Source of the DNA: Ideonella_A intermedia_A
GTDB taxonomy: Bacteria; Pseudomonadota; Gammaproteobacteria; Burkholderiales; Burkholderiaceae_C
Assembly: GCA_943370175.1 (NCBI GenBank)
Contig: CALRPU020000008.1
Span: forward strand, 1-64,000
Length of the DNA: 64,000 nucleotides
Direction: 5' to 3'
In this document: piece by piece, positions 35,902 through 44,320 of the stretch
Layout: each line of letters opens with the position of its first letter
Position numbering within the stretch: the first letter of the stretch is position 1
Position numbers and translations under genes: made by a program
The notes under the pieces: generated by a model
What the model was told of the DNA's origin: nothing
Databases searched by the model: none
Seen by the model: the letters and a program-made list of their open reading frames with translations, nothing else

Positions 35902-38900
35902 TGACGGACCCGAACGCTACCTCCGCGCCCGCCACCGAGGCCCCGGCGCCTTCGGCGCTTCAGGCCCTGCTCCCGCTGCACTGGACCTCGCCCTGGCCGG
36001 TGTGGCTGCAAGACGCCAGCTTCCGGCTGATCGATGTCAATCCGGCGCTGTGTGGTCTGCTGGGCCTGCCGCGCGATCCACTGATCGGCCGCGACGCGCT
36101 GGACCTGCAGCCCACCGACGACCACGCGGCCCACCGCAGCGCGCGCCAGCGGGTGGTCAACGCGGGCTTCGATGGCTCGGTGGCCCCGATCGACCTGCGC
36201 GTGGTCGACGCCGCCGGCCAGCCGCGCTGGCTGCGCCTGGCCTACCAGCCCTTGCGTGACGATGGCGGGCGCCTGCTGCTGCTGGGCCTGCTGCAGGACG
36301 TCAGCGCCGAGCACCTGGCCCGCGAGCAGACCGCCCGCGCCGCGCGCGAGCTGGACGACTGGTTTGCGCTGAGCCCGGTGGCGCTGGCCATTTTCGACGA
36401 GTCGGGCCAGGTGCTGCGCACCAACCCCGCGCTCGACATGCTGGTGGGTCGCCTGCCGGCGCAGCTGGACCAGGCGCCGGCCAGTGTTCAGAACCTGCTG
36501 GCCTGGGACGAGCGCGCCGCGCTGCCCAAACTGCAGCCCGGCGCCGAGCCGCTGATCAGCCAGGGTTGGCTGACCCTGGCCGACGACGGCCAGCACCACT
36601 TGCGCGGCACCGTGCGCTGCTACCTGACGCTGGAAGGCGAGCGGCGGTTCATGGCCGTGGTCGAGGACCGCAGCGCCGAAGAGGAACGCGATCTGGCCCA
36701 GATGCAGATCGGCGCGCTGATGGACACCGCCGGCGTCGGCCTGGCCACCTTTCAGGAATCGTCGGGCTGGGTGAGGCAGCGATTTCGTGCGGCCGTGGCC
36801 GCGGCCCCCGGCGATGTGCCCAAGGCCACGCCGGTGTCGGCGGCACTGCAATCGATCAGCCGCGACATCGTCATGCCCGAGTCCATGGCCGAGTACGACC
36901 GGCTGCAGCTGGCCCTGCGCCACGCCCAGCGGGCCGAAGTGCGCTATGCCATCCGCCACCCGGAGCTGGGGCGCCGCTGGCTGCTGACGCGGGTCGAACC
37001 CGCCACCCTCGCGTCGGGCAAGCGCACCACGGCGGTGGTCACGCTCGACATCACCGAGCAGCAGCAGAACCAGGCCCGCACCGAACAGCTGCTGCACGAG
37101 GTGGGCACCATCCTGGAAAGCAGCACGGCCGGCATCGCCTACGTGCGCGGTGCCGCGCTGGTGCGCTGCAACCGCCGCTTCGAGGCGATGCTGGGCCTGC
37201 GCGGCGTGCCGGTGGCGGGCAGCAATGTGCACGACGTGTTTGCCCGCCATGCACAGGCGCGTCCCATCCTCGACGAGGCGGTGCGGGCGCTGACCACCGG
37301 CACGCGCTACGAGACCGAGATCGAGGTGACCCCGCCCGGCACCGCCGATGGCCCGCCGCGGCCGCGCAAGTGGTACGCCTTGTCGGTGCGGCGCGCGGGG
37401 GCGGCGGGGGACCAGATCGAAGCCATCGCGGTGCTGTCCGACATCACCCGCCTGAAGGCCCAGCAAACCGAGCTGGAACACTTGGCGCGCGACCGCGAGT
37501 TGATGTTCAGCCTGTCCGAGGTCGGCATCGCCTTTGTTCGGCAGGGCGTGATCCAGCAGGCCAACGCGGCGCTGGCGCAGCTCACCGGCCACCCGGTGGA
37601 CGACCTGCCGCGCATGCCGCTGGCGCACCTTTTCGCCGACGCCGACACCTACCGCCGCCACTGGGCGCAGGAGGAATCCGCGCTGCGCCAGGCCGGCCGC
37701 TGGGTGGGCGAGCGCCAGCTGCGCCGCAGCGACGGCCGGCTGCTGTGGGTGCAGGCCAGCCTGCGCCTGGTGCGCGAGGGCGACCCGACCAGCGGCATGA
37801 TCGCCGCCTACGTCAACGTGGACGACCGCCACCGCGCCGAGCAGGTCGTGGCGCTGCAGGCCGAGCGCACCCGCGCCATCCTCGATTCGGTGCTGGTGGG
37901 CATCGTCACCGTGGGCCCGCGCGGCATTGAATGGATGAACCGCTCGGCGCGGCGCATGTTCGGCGGCGACCTGGGCGACTTCATGAACCAGCCCATCGGC
38001 ACGGTCGCCACGCCCGACCCGGAGCACCCGTTCCGCCAGACGCACTACCTGAACGACCTCGTCGAAGGCGAGGCCGAGACCTTCGAGTGCCAGGTCAAGG
38101 CCCGCGACGGCCGCGAGTTCTGGGTGGTGGGCAACGTGGTGGCAACCGGGCGCGACGCCACCGGCCGCCAGCTCACCTATGCCCTGCTGGACATCGAGCG
38201 CCGCCGCCTGGCCGAGGCGCGCATGTCGCAGGCACAGGCCTCGCTGCAGCGCGTGATCGAGGCGGCGCCATTGGCCATCACGCTGCGTGACGCCCGCTCG
38301 CTGAAGGTGCTGCAGATCAACCGCGTGGCCGCGCGCAGCGTGGGCCGATCGCCCAGCGAGCTGGTGGGCCTGACGCCCGAGGAAATCTTTGCCCCCGAGG
38401 TGGCCGCCCAGCGCCGGGACGACATGGAACAGGCCCTGGGCTCGCGCGACGTGACCCAACGCGAGTACCGCACCGACACCGACGGCGACGTGGTCATCTG
38501 GGACGCCCGCTACCTGCCGCTGTCCACGGTGCCGGGCCAGCCGCCCAACCAGCTGCTCATGGTGGCCACCGACGTGACCGAGCAGCGCGCCGCCCAGCAG
38601 GCCAAGTTCGACGCCGCCATCACCCAGCGCGAGATGCTGGTGAAGGAAGTGCACCACCGCATCAAGAACAACCTGCAGGGCGTGGCCGGGCTGCTGCAGC
38701 AGATCGCCCAGCGCAAGCCCGAAGTGGCCCCGGCCATCGCGGAGGTGGTCGGGCAGGTGCAAGCCATCGCGCAGGTCTACGGGCTGCAGGTCGGCGTGAC
38801 CGGGCCGCTGCGGGTGCAGGCGCTGGTGGAGTCGATCACGAACTCGGTGCAGCGCACCTTTGGTTGCCAGATGCAACTTGATGTTCGCGGGCCTCAGCCC

Positions 38901-39236
38901 GAGGTCTGGTCGCTGCCGGAGGCCGAATCGATCCCGGTGGCGCTGACCATCAACGAGCTGCTGACCAATGCCGTCAAGCACAGCGCGGGGCTGGCGCGGG
39001 TGTCGTGCGCGCTGGAGGTGGGCGAGGCCGAGGTCAAGGTGACCATCGCGAACCTGGGGCGCCTGCCTGAGGGCTTCCAGCTCAGCCGCTTCCCTGGCGG
39101 GGTCTCTGGCCTGGGCCTGGTGCGGGCGCTGCTGCCACGGCGCAGCGCCAGTTTCACGCTGGACCAGCACGGCGACGAGGTGCGCGCGGTGATCACCCTG
39201 GTGCCCCCGGGCGTGACGCGGCTGCCACTGCGGTGA
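35901..39236 (+). CDS. Multi-PAS sensor kinase with HisKA_2 domain
   Basis: A 1111-residue protein with no obvious membrane segment. By eye about seven PAS/PAC units occur in tandem (roughly residues 15-140, 150-265, 270-395, 400-525, 530-655, 660-775, 780-900). They are followed by a HisKA_2 dimerisation helix (LVKEVHHRIKNNLQGVAGLL, phospho-His in VHHR near residue 917) and a HATPase (VALTINELLTNAVKHSAGLA). HisKA_2 kinases commonly signal to ANTAR response regulators, and one is encoded 133 bp downstream. The ligands are unknown. Confidence 0.9.
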   Translation: MTDPNATSAPATEAPAPSALQALLPLHWTSPWPVWLQDASFRLIDVNPALCGLLGLPRDPLIGRDALDLQPTDDHAAHRSARQRVVNAGFDGSVAPIDLRVVDAAGQPRWLRLAYQPLRDDGGRLLLLGLLQDVSAEHLAREQTARAARELDDWFALSPVALAIFDESGQVLRTNPALDMLVGRLPAQLDQAPASVQNLLAWDERAALPKLQPGAEPLISQGWLTLADDGQHHLRGTVRCYLTLEGERRFMAVVEDRSAEEERDLAQMQIGALMDTAGVGLATFQESSGWVRQRFRAAVAAAPGDVPKATPVSAALQSISRDIVMPESMAEYDRLQLALRHAQRAEVRYAIRHPELGRRWLLTRVEPATLASGKRTTAVVTLDITEQQQNQARTEQLLHEVGTILESSTAGIAYVRGAALVRCNRRFEAMLGLRGVPVAGSNVHDVFARHAQARPILDEAVRALTTGTRYETEIEVTPPGTADGPPRPRKWYALSVRRAGAAGDQIEAIAVLSDITRLKAQQTELEHLARDRELMFSLSEVGIAFVRQGVIQQANAALAQLTGHPVDDLPRMPLAHLFADADTYRRHWAQEESALRQAGRWVGERQLRRSDGRLLWVQASLRLVREGDPTSGMIAAYVNVDDRHRAEQVVALQAERTRAILDSVLVGIVTVGPRGIEWMNRSARRMFGGDLGDFMNQPIGTVATPDPEHPFRQTHYLNDLVEGEAETFECQVKARDGREFWVVGNVVATGRDATGRQLTYALLDIERRRLAEARMSQAQASLQRVIEAAPLAITLRDARSLKVLQINRVAARSVGRSPSELVGLTPEEIFAPEVAAQRRDDMEQALGSRDVTQREYRTDTDGDVVIWDARYLPLSTVPGQPPNQLLMVATDVTEQRAAQQAKFDAAITQREMLVKEVHHRIKNNLQGVAGLLQQIAQRKPEVAPAIAEVVGQVQAIAQVYGLQVGVTGPLRVQALVESITNSVQRTFGCQMQLDVRGPQPEVWSLPEAESIPVALTINELLTNAVKHSAGLARVSCALEVGEAEVKVTIANLGRLPEGFQLSRFPGGVSGLGLVRALLPRRSASFTLDQHGDEVRAVITLVPPGVTRLPLR

Positions 39237-39369
39237 TGTTGCTTCGAGTAACACCGGCGGTGGTCAGGCCTGGCCGTTTTTGCAACAATCGTGGTTTGCA
39301 GTGTCGGGGCCTCCCCGACGGGCGCTGGCCACCGGCCGGTGCCTCCATGGCACTCACGGCAGGGCTCAG

Positions 39370-39981
39370 ATGACGAGCAAGGGCAAGATCCTCGTGGTGG
39401 ACGATGACCGGCTGGTGCTGGCCACGCTTGCCCACGGCCTGTCGCAAGCGGGCTACGACGTCATCGACACCGACAACGGCGATGACGCCATCCTGATGGC
39501 GCGCGAGCACAAACCCGACCTGGCCCTGCTCGATATCCGCATGGAGGGCATGAGCGGCTTTGACGTCGCCACCTACCTGCGCGAGTACTGCCAGATGCCG
39601 TTCATGTTCTTGTCGGCGTTTTCGGACGACGAGACCATCAGCCACGTCAAGGAGCTGGGGGCGGTGGCTTACCTCGTGAAGCCGCTGGACATCCGGCAGA
39701 TCGTGCCGGCCGTCGAGGCCGCTTTCGCCAACATCCACGGTCGCCCGCAGGTCGCACAAGCCGCGCACCGTCGCGTCGAGCGCAGCCCGGCCAGCAATGA
39801 GCCGCTGTCGCCCACCGTGGCCATGGCCGCGGGCGTGCTGATGCACCGTTATTCGTTGTCGCGCACCGCGGCTTTGCAGCGCCTGCAGCGCATGGCCGAC
39901 GCCGAGGGACGCAGCCTCATCGACCAGGGCGAACGCCTGTTGGTGGCGGTGGAGCTCTTGTCGGTGTCCGCCGGCGGTTGA
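39370..39981 (+). CDS. Response regulator with ANTAR RNA-binding domain
   Basis: A 203-residue protein. Residues 5-120 are a receiver domain (KILVVDDDRLVLATL; phospho-Asp near residue 55 in LALLDIRMEGMSGFD; conserved Thr/Ser and Lys in LVKPLDIRQI). Residues about 140-200 are an ANTAR domain (VAMAAGVLMHRYSLSRTAAL then QRMADAEGRSLIDQGERLL). ANTAR proteins prevent termination by binding paired RNA hairpins. Together with the preceding HisKA_2 kinase it forms a two-component pair of the EutVW/PdtaSR type. A GTCGGGG-CCT-CCCCGAC hairpin lies at 39303-39319 in the leader, but its loop is not the hexanucleotide ANTAR target. Confidence 0.9.
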   Translation: MTSKGKILVVDDDRLVLATLAHGLSQAGYDVIDTDNGDDAILMAREHKPDLALLDIRMEGMSGFDVATYLREYCQMPFMFLSAFSDDETISHVKELGAVAYLVKPLDIRQIVPAVEAAFANIHGRPQVAQAAHRRVERSPASNEPLSPTVAMAAGVLMHRYSLSRTAALQRLQRMADAEGRSLIDQGERLLVAVELLSVSAGG

Positions 39982-40021
39982 CACCGCGGCAGAGCCCCCG
40001 TCGCCGCGGGCGCTTCGGCGC

Positions 40022-41134
40022 TCAATGGATCGAAAAGTGAAACCGCGCCCCGTGGTTGACTTCCGATTCCGCCCACACCTCGCCGCCGTGCCGGCGCACG
40101 ATGCGCCGCACCGACGCCAGCCCGACACCGGTGCCGTGGTAGTCGCTCGCGCTGTGCAGGCGCTGGAACACGCCGAACAGCCGGTCGGCGAAGCGCATGT
40201 CGAAGCCGGCACCGTTGTCGATGACGCTGAAGGTCTGGTGGTCGCGCGGGTGTCGGCAAAACTGGATCTCGGGCTGGCCGCACTTGGACGAGTACTTCCA
40301 GGCGTTGCCCAGCAGGTTTTCAACCACGACGCGCAGCAGCGTCGGGTCGCCTTGAACTTCCATGTCCGGCTCGATCTGCACTTTGACCTCGCGTTCGGGG
40401 TGGTGCCGGCGCAGGTCTTCGGCCACGTAGGCGGCCAGTTGCGACAGGTTGACCGGCTGGCGCTGCAGCGGCTGGCTGGACAGCTGCGACAAGGCCAGCA
40501 GCGCGTCGATCATGCTGTTCATGCGGGCCGAGGCACCGAGCACGCGGTCCAGGTGGTCGTTGCCGATGCGGTCCAGCACGTGGCCGTAGTCTTCCTTCAG
40601 GATCTTGGTGAATCCCTCGACCACGCGGATCGGCGCGCGCAGATCGTGAGACACCGTGTAGCTGAAGGACTCGTGCTCGTTGTCCGGTGCCGCGTGCGCC
40701 GCCGGTGGTTCGGCCGGGGCCGGGACGCTGGCGGCCTCGGCCCGCGCCGTGGCCTCGTGCTGGGCCGTGTCGAGCTGGGCGCGCAGCTCGCGCTGGCGCT
40801 GCAGCAGGTGCAGGCACACCGCGGCCACGGCGAGTGTCGCCAGCGCCAGCACCGCGCACAAACCCGGCCAAACCCACCAGGGCATGTCGGCCGCCCCGTT
40901 GACGTCAGCACCCAGGCAACACGGCGCCAACGCCAGCAGGCCGACGGTCAACGCAGCCTGCCGTGCCGCCAGGCCCATGTGGCGTTGGCCCGAAGCCCGG
41001 CGCGCTGAGGGAAGCGCACCCGCCCGCACCCGTCCCGGCGCCGAGGTGGACGCCGAACCCGATTCACCACGCCGGGGGCACCACCGCCAGGGTGGCTGGT
41101 GTTCCATCAGGGGTCGCCCCAACTCCCGCGCCAT
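40022..41134 (-). CDS. Membrane histidine kinase
   Basis: Up to 370 residues; start 40978 (MGLAARQAALTV) is more likely because it gives two membrane segments at its N-terminus (LTVGLLALAPCCL and LCAVLALATLAVAAVCLHLL). Then come a coiled linker, a HisKA domain (SFSYTVSHDLRAPIRVVEGF, phospho-His in SHDLRAP) and a HATPase (VVVENLLGNAWKYSSKCGQ, GFDMRFADRLFGVFQRLHSA, GTGVGLASVRRIVRRHGGEV). The dimerisation helix resembles bacteriophytochrome-type kinases. It lacks a periplasmic sensor domain. It is convergent with the ANTAR gene and divergent from the hybrid kinase; its partner regulator is not adjacent on the same strand. Confidence 0.88.
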   Translation of the reverse strand: MARELGRPLMEHQPPWRWCPRRGESGSASTSAPGRVRAGALPSARRASGQRHMGLAARQAALTVGLLALAPCCLGADVNGAADMPWWVWPGLCAVLALATLAVAAVCLHLLQRQRELRAQLDTAQHEATARAEAASVPAPAEPPAAHAAPDNEHESFSYTVSHDLRAPIRVVEGFTKILKEDYGHVLDRIGNDHLDRVLGASARMNSMIDALLALSQLSSQPLQRQPVNLSQLAAYVAEDLRRHHPEREVKVQIEPDMEVQGDPTLLRVVVENLLGNAWKYSSKCGQPEIQFCRHPRDHQTFSVIDNGAGFDMRFADRLFGVFQRLHSASDYHGTGVGLASVRRIVRRHGGEVWAESEVNHGARFHFSIH

Positions 41135-41221
41135 GGCTCGGGATTGTAAGGACCGTGGGACCGGCCGCCGAGGTGACCGGGCACCCGCCCACCGGACCGG
41201 ACCCGGTGCGGCGGGCCCGGT

Positions 41222-41249
41222 TCAAGTTTCAAGCACCGTTGGCCGAAAA
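41222..41249 (+). promoter_or_regulatory. Possible sigma-28 promoter of the hybrid kinase gene
   Basis: TCAAGTTT, 12 bp, GCCGAAAA: each element matches the FliA consensus at 7 of 8 positions, but the spacer is one base longer than the usual 11. It ends 26 bp before the ATG at 41276. If real, it would place the downstream c-di-GMP genes in the late flagellar regulon. Confidence 0.4.
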
Positions 41250-41275
41250 CCGAGCAATCGCGCGGTTTCCGCCCC

Positions 41276-44200
41276 ATGGATCGACCTGTGTCCCCACCCC
41301 CTCATTCGACGCGTGCCTGGCTGCCGCTGGCCCTGGCCAGCGTGGCCGCTGCCACCACCGGCCGCCTGCGGCGAACGGTGTCGGCGTGGCGGGCCACGGG
41401 CCCGTCCACCAGCGTCGGCGGGCTCAGCAGCGCCTTGCCGCGGCGCTGGACGCCGCGCGCCGTGGGCGCGCTGCGGCCTCAAGCCTTGCGTTCACGGCAG
41501 GCTCAGCGGGCCCCGGCCGCCGCAGGGCCGGCGGCGGCCGACCGCGCTGCGGCCGCCCCCCGCGAGTGGGCCTGGACCGAGTTCATGCCCACCAGCGTCT
41601 GGGTGGTCGACGTGGACAGCCACGTGCTGCTGGCCTGCAACCGGGCGGCGCGTCGGGCCTTTGGCTTGTGGCGCCACCGGGTGCTGGGCCAAGACCTGTC
41701 GGTGGCGTTGAGGGCGCACCTGGACCCGGGTTTGCTCCGCCAGGTGGTGGCCTCGCGCGGGGACGCGGTGTTCGAGGGCGGCGGCCGCTGGCGCGGTCGG
41801 CACGGCTTCCTGCGCCTGCACCAGCGCGTGGCCCGCGCCGCCGACGGTCGGGCCGTGCGCATCATCTCGGCCATTGACACCGTGGGCGAGCAAGACACCC
41901 GCCAGCAGCTGGCCGACGCCCAGCAACAGCTGCGCGAACTGGGCCGTTCCATCGACGACTGCCTGTTCGTCAGCGACCCGGACCGCACCCGCATCGAATT
42001 CCTGAATCACCGCGCCGAGGCCGTCCTCGGCCTGTCGCAGGCCGAGCTGGGCGCCGACCCCTGGCGTCCCCTGCAGTGGGTCGTGGCCGAGGACAAGCCC
42101 TTGCTCGACGCCCGCGCCGACCTCGAGCGCGAGCACCTGCCCACGGAGATCACCTACCGCATCCGCCACCCGGAGCTTGGCCTGCGCACGGTGCGCTCGC
42201 GCACCCGCACGGCGCTCGGGCGCGACGGCCAGGCGCGGGTCTATGGCTCCTTGTCCGACCTGACGGCGCAACAGGATCGCGAGGAGGCGCTGCGCCGTGC
42301 GCTGTCCACCGCCGAGGCGGCCAGCCAGGCCAAAAGCCAGTTCATGGCGAACATGAGCCACGAGATCCGCACGCCGATGAACGGCATCCTTGGCATGACC
42401 GAGTTGCTGCTGGGCACCGGGCTGAGCGACCGCCAGCGCCGCTTTGCGCAGGCGGTCTACCGCTCGGGCGAATCGCTGCTGGAGATCATCAACGACATCC
42501 TCGACTTTTCGAAGATCGAAGCGGGCAAGCTGGAACTGGCGCCCTGCGACTTCCTGTTGCGCGGCGTGGTCGAGGACACCCTGGAACTGCTGGCCCCGCG
42601 CGCCCACGAAAAGGGCCTGGAGCTGAGCTTCCGCGAGGCCGCCGGCCTGCCGCTGATGGTTCACGGTGACCCGTTGCGACTTCGCCAGGTGCTGACCAAC
42701 CTGGTCGCCAACGCCATCAAGTTCACCCACGTCGGTGAGGTGGTGGTCGACCTTCAGTGCCTGACCCCGGCCGACGGCGGCGAGGTGCTGCTGGAGTTCG
42801 CGGTGCGCGACACTGGCATCGGCATCGAGTCCCACGTGCTGCCGCGCTTGTTCAGCGCCTTCACCCAGGCGAATGGCGGCATGTCCAAGCGCTACGGTGG
42901 CACTGGGCTGGGGCTCGCCATTTCGCGACAGCTCATCGAGCTGATGGGGGGCGGCATTCGGGTGTCGAGTGCGCCGGGGGTGGGGTCGGCCTTTGTCTTC
43001 ACGGTTCGCCTGCGCGGCGCCGACCAACCCTGCGCCGGCGCGCCGGCCGACAGCGAGTTCAACAGCCTGCACGGGCCGCTCGACCTGCCCACGCTCAGAG
43101 TGCTGGTGGTGGACGACCACCCGACCAACCGCGGCATCCTCGAGCAAATGCTGGGCGATTGGGGGATGGACGTGGTGACCGCCTGCGACGGCCGACAGGC
43201 GCTGGCGCTGCTGCACCCGGAGGACAGCACGGCCCCGCCGCGCTTCGACCTGGCGCTGGTCGACATGCACATGCCCCACCTCGATGGCCTGGGCTTGGCG
43301 CACGCCGTGCGCGCGGCGGGATTGCACCCGGCGCTGCGAATGATCTTGTTGTCCTCGGTGTCGGCGCCCGACGACGTGCTGGCGTCGCAGCGCGCCGGCT
43401 TCCACCGATTTGTTGCGAAACCGATACGCCGAGCCGAACTGCGACAGGCCATTGTTGCGGTTTGCATCAACAAGGAATCGGCGCAGGATCCACAAACCGA
43501 CGGACTTCGCCTCGAGGGAGACGTCCTGGTGGTCGAGGACAATACAGTGAATCAAGAAGTGATCAGTCACATGCTTCGGCGCGTGGGCCTGCGTGTGACG
43601 GTGGCTTCGAGCGCTCTTCATGGATTGCGCAAGCTGGGTGAGGCACACTTCGATCTGGTCTTGATGGACATTCAAATGCCCGGCATGGACGGCGTGGAGG
43701 CGCTGTCCTGGTTCAGGCGCGGATCGGGCAGCCGCTTCAGCTTTGTGACGCCCACCGACACGCCGGTCATCGCCGTGACCGCAAACGCGCTCGGGGGCGA
43801 TGAGGAGAGATTCCGTTCGCTGGGCTTCGACGACTACCTGTCCAAACCGTTCCGCCAAAGCCAATTGCTCGCCATGCTCACCCAACGCCTTCGACCCCAA
43901 GCCCCCGCAGACGGGCAGATGCCCGAGCCCGGTGCGGCACCGGTGCGTCAAGACGGCTTGATCGGCGGCGTGCTGGACGCCGCCGCCATCGAGCGGCTGC
44001 GCGAGTTGGACCCCGACGGTCGCAACCACCTGCTGCACCGTGTCGCCCAGGCCTTTGAAACCTCCGCCAACCGACTGCTGCCACAGCTCGAAGAAGCCGA
44101 GCGCGCGCAAGACCTGAACGCCGTTCGGCACGTGGCGCACACCCTGAAGTCCTCGTCGGCCAGCCTCGGGGCGATGGCCTTGTCGCAGTTGTGCGCCGAG

Positions 44201-44320
44201 CTGGAAGGGCAGGTGAGGCAGGCCCGGGTGGTCGATTTGCCGCAGCAGGTGGACCGGATCTCGCACGAGACCGGCGTCGTGCTGCAAGCGCTCAAGCTGC
44301 TGATGGACCCCGCCCCATGA
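41276..44320 (+). CDS. Hybrid sensor kinase: PAS-PAS-HisKA-HATPase-REC-REC-Hpt
   Basis: A 1014-residue BarA/RpfC-like phosphorelay protein. After a Pro/Arg/Ala-rich N-terminus come two PAS domains (about residues 100-205 and 215-335), HisKA (QFMANMSHEIRTPMNGILGM at about 353) and HATPase (LRQVLTNLVANAIKFTHVGE; GGTGLGLAISRQLIELMGGG at about 541). Two receiver domains start at about 607 (LRVLVVDDHPTN; LALVDMHMPHLDG) and 748 (VLVVEDNTVNQEVISHM; LVLMDIQMPGMDG). A C-terminal Hpt follows (about 905-1005; VRHVAHTLKSSSASLGAMAL with the phospho-His). The stop overlaps the start of the REC-GGDEF-EAL gene, its probable output partner. Confidence 0.93.
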   Translation: MDRPVSPPPHSTRAWLPLALASVAAATTGRLRRTVSAWRATGPSTSVGGLSSALPRRWTPRAVGALRPQALRSRQAQRAPAAAGPAAADRAAAAPREWAWTEFMPTSVWVVDVDSHVLLACNRAARRAFGLWRHRVLGQDLSVALRAHLDPGLLRQVVASRGDAVFEGGGRWRGRHGFLRLHQRVARAADGRAVRIISAIDTVGEQDTRQQLADAQQQLRELGRSIDDCLFVSDPDRTRIEFLNHRAEAVLGLSQAELGADPWRPLQWVVAEDKPLLDARADLEREHLPTEITYRIRHPELGLRTVRSRTRTALGRDGQARVYGSLSDLTAQQDREEALRRALSTAEAASQAKSQFMANMSHEIRTPMNGILGMTELLLGTGLSDRQRRFAQAVYRSGESLLEIINDILDFSKIEAGKLELAPCDFLLRGVVEDTLELLAPRAHEKGLELSFREAAGLPLMVHGDPLRLRQVLTNLVANAIKFTHVGEVVVDLQCLTPADGGEVLLEFAVRDTGIGIESHVLPRLFSAFTQANGGMSKRYGGTGLGLAISRQLIELMGGGIRVSSAPGVGSAFVFTVRLRGADQPCAGAPADSEFNSLHGPLDLPTLRVLVVDDHPTNRGILEQMLGDWGMDVVTACDGRQALALLHPEDSTAPPRFDLALVDMHMPHLDGLGLAHAVRAAGLHPALRMILLSSVSAPDDVLASQRAGFHRFVAKPIRRAELRQAIVAVCINKESAQDPQTDGLRLEGDVLVVEDNTVNQEVISHMLRRVGLRVTVASSALHGLRKLGEAHFDLVLMDIQMPGMDGVEALSWFRRGSGSRFSFVTPTDTPVIAVTANALGGDEERFRSLGFDDYLSKPFRQSQLLAMLTQRLRPQAPADGQMPEPGAAPVRQDGLIGGVLDAAAIERLRELDPDGRNHLLHRVAQAFETSANRLLPQLEEAERAQDLNAVRHVAHTLKSSSASLGAMALSQLCAELEGQVRQARVVDLPQQVDRISHETGVVLQALKLLMDPAP

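Noticed and set aside
35763..39254. 1163-codon minus-strand frame opposite the PAS kinase
   Set aside because: Low-complexity His/Arg/Gln-rich shadow of the real kinase gene.
39303..39319. Hairpin GTCGGGG-CCT-CCCCGAC in the ANTAR gene leader as a self-regulatory ANTAR target
   Set aside because: ANTAR targets are two hairpins with hexanucleotide loops; this one has a 3-nt loop and no matching partner.
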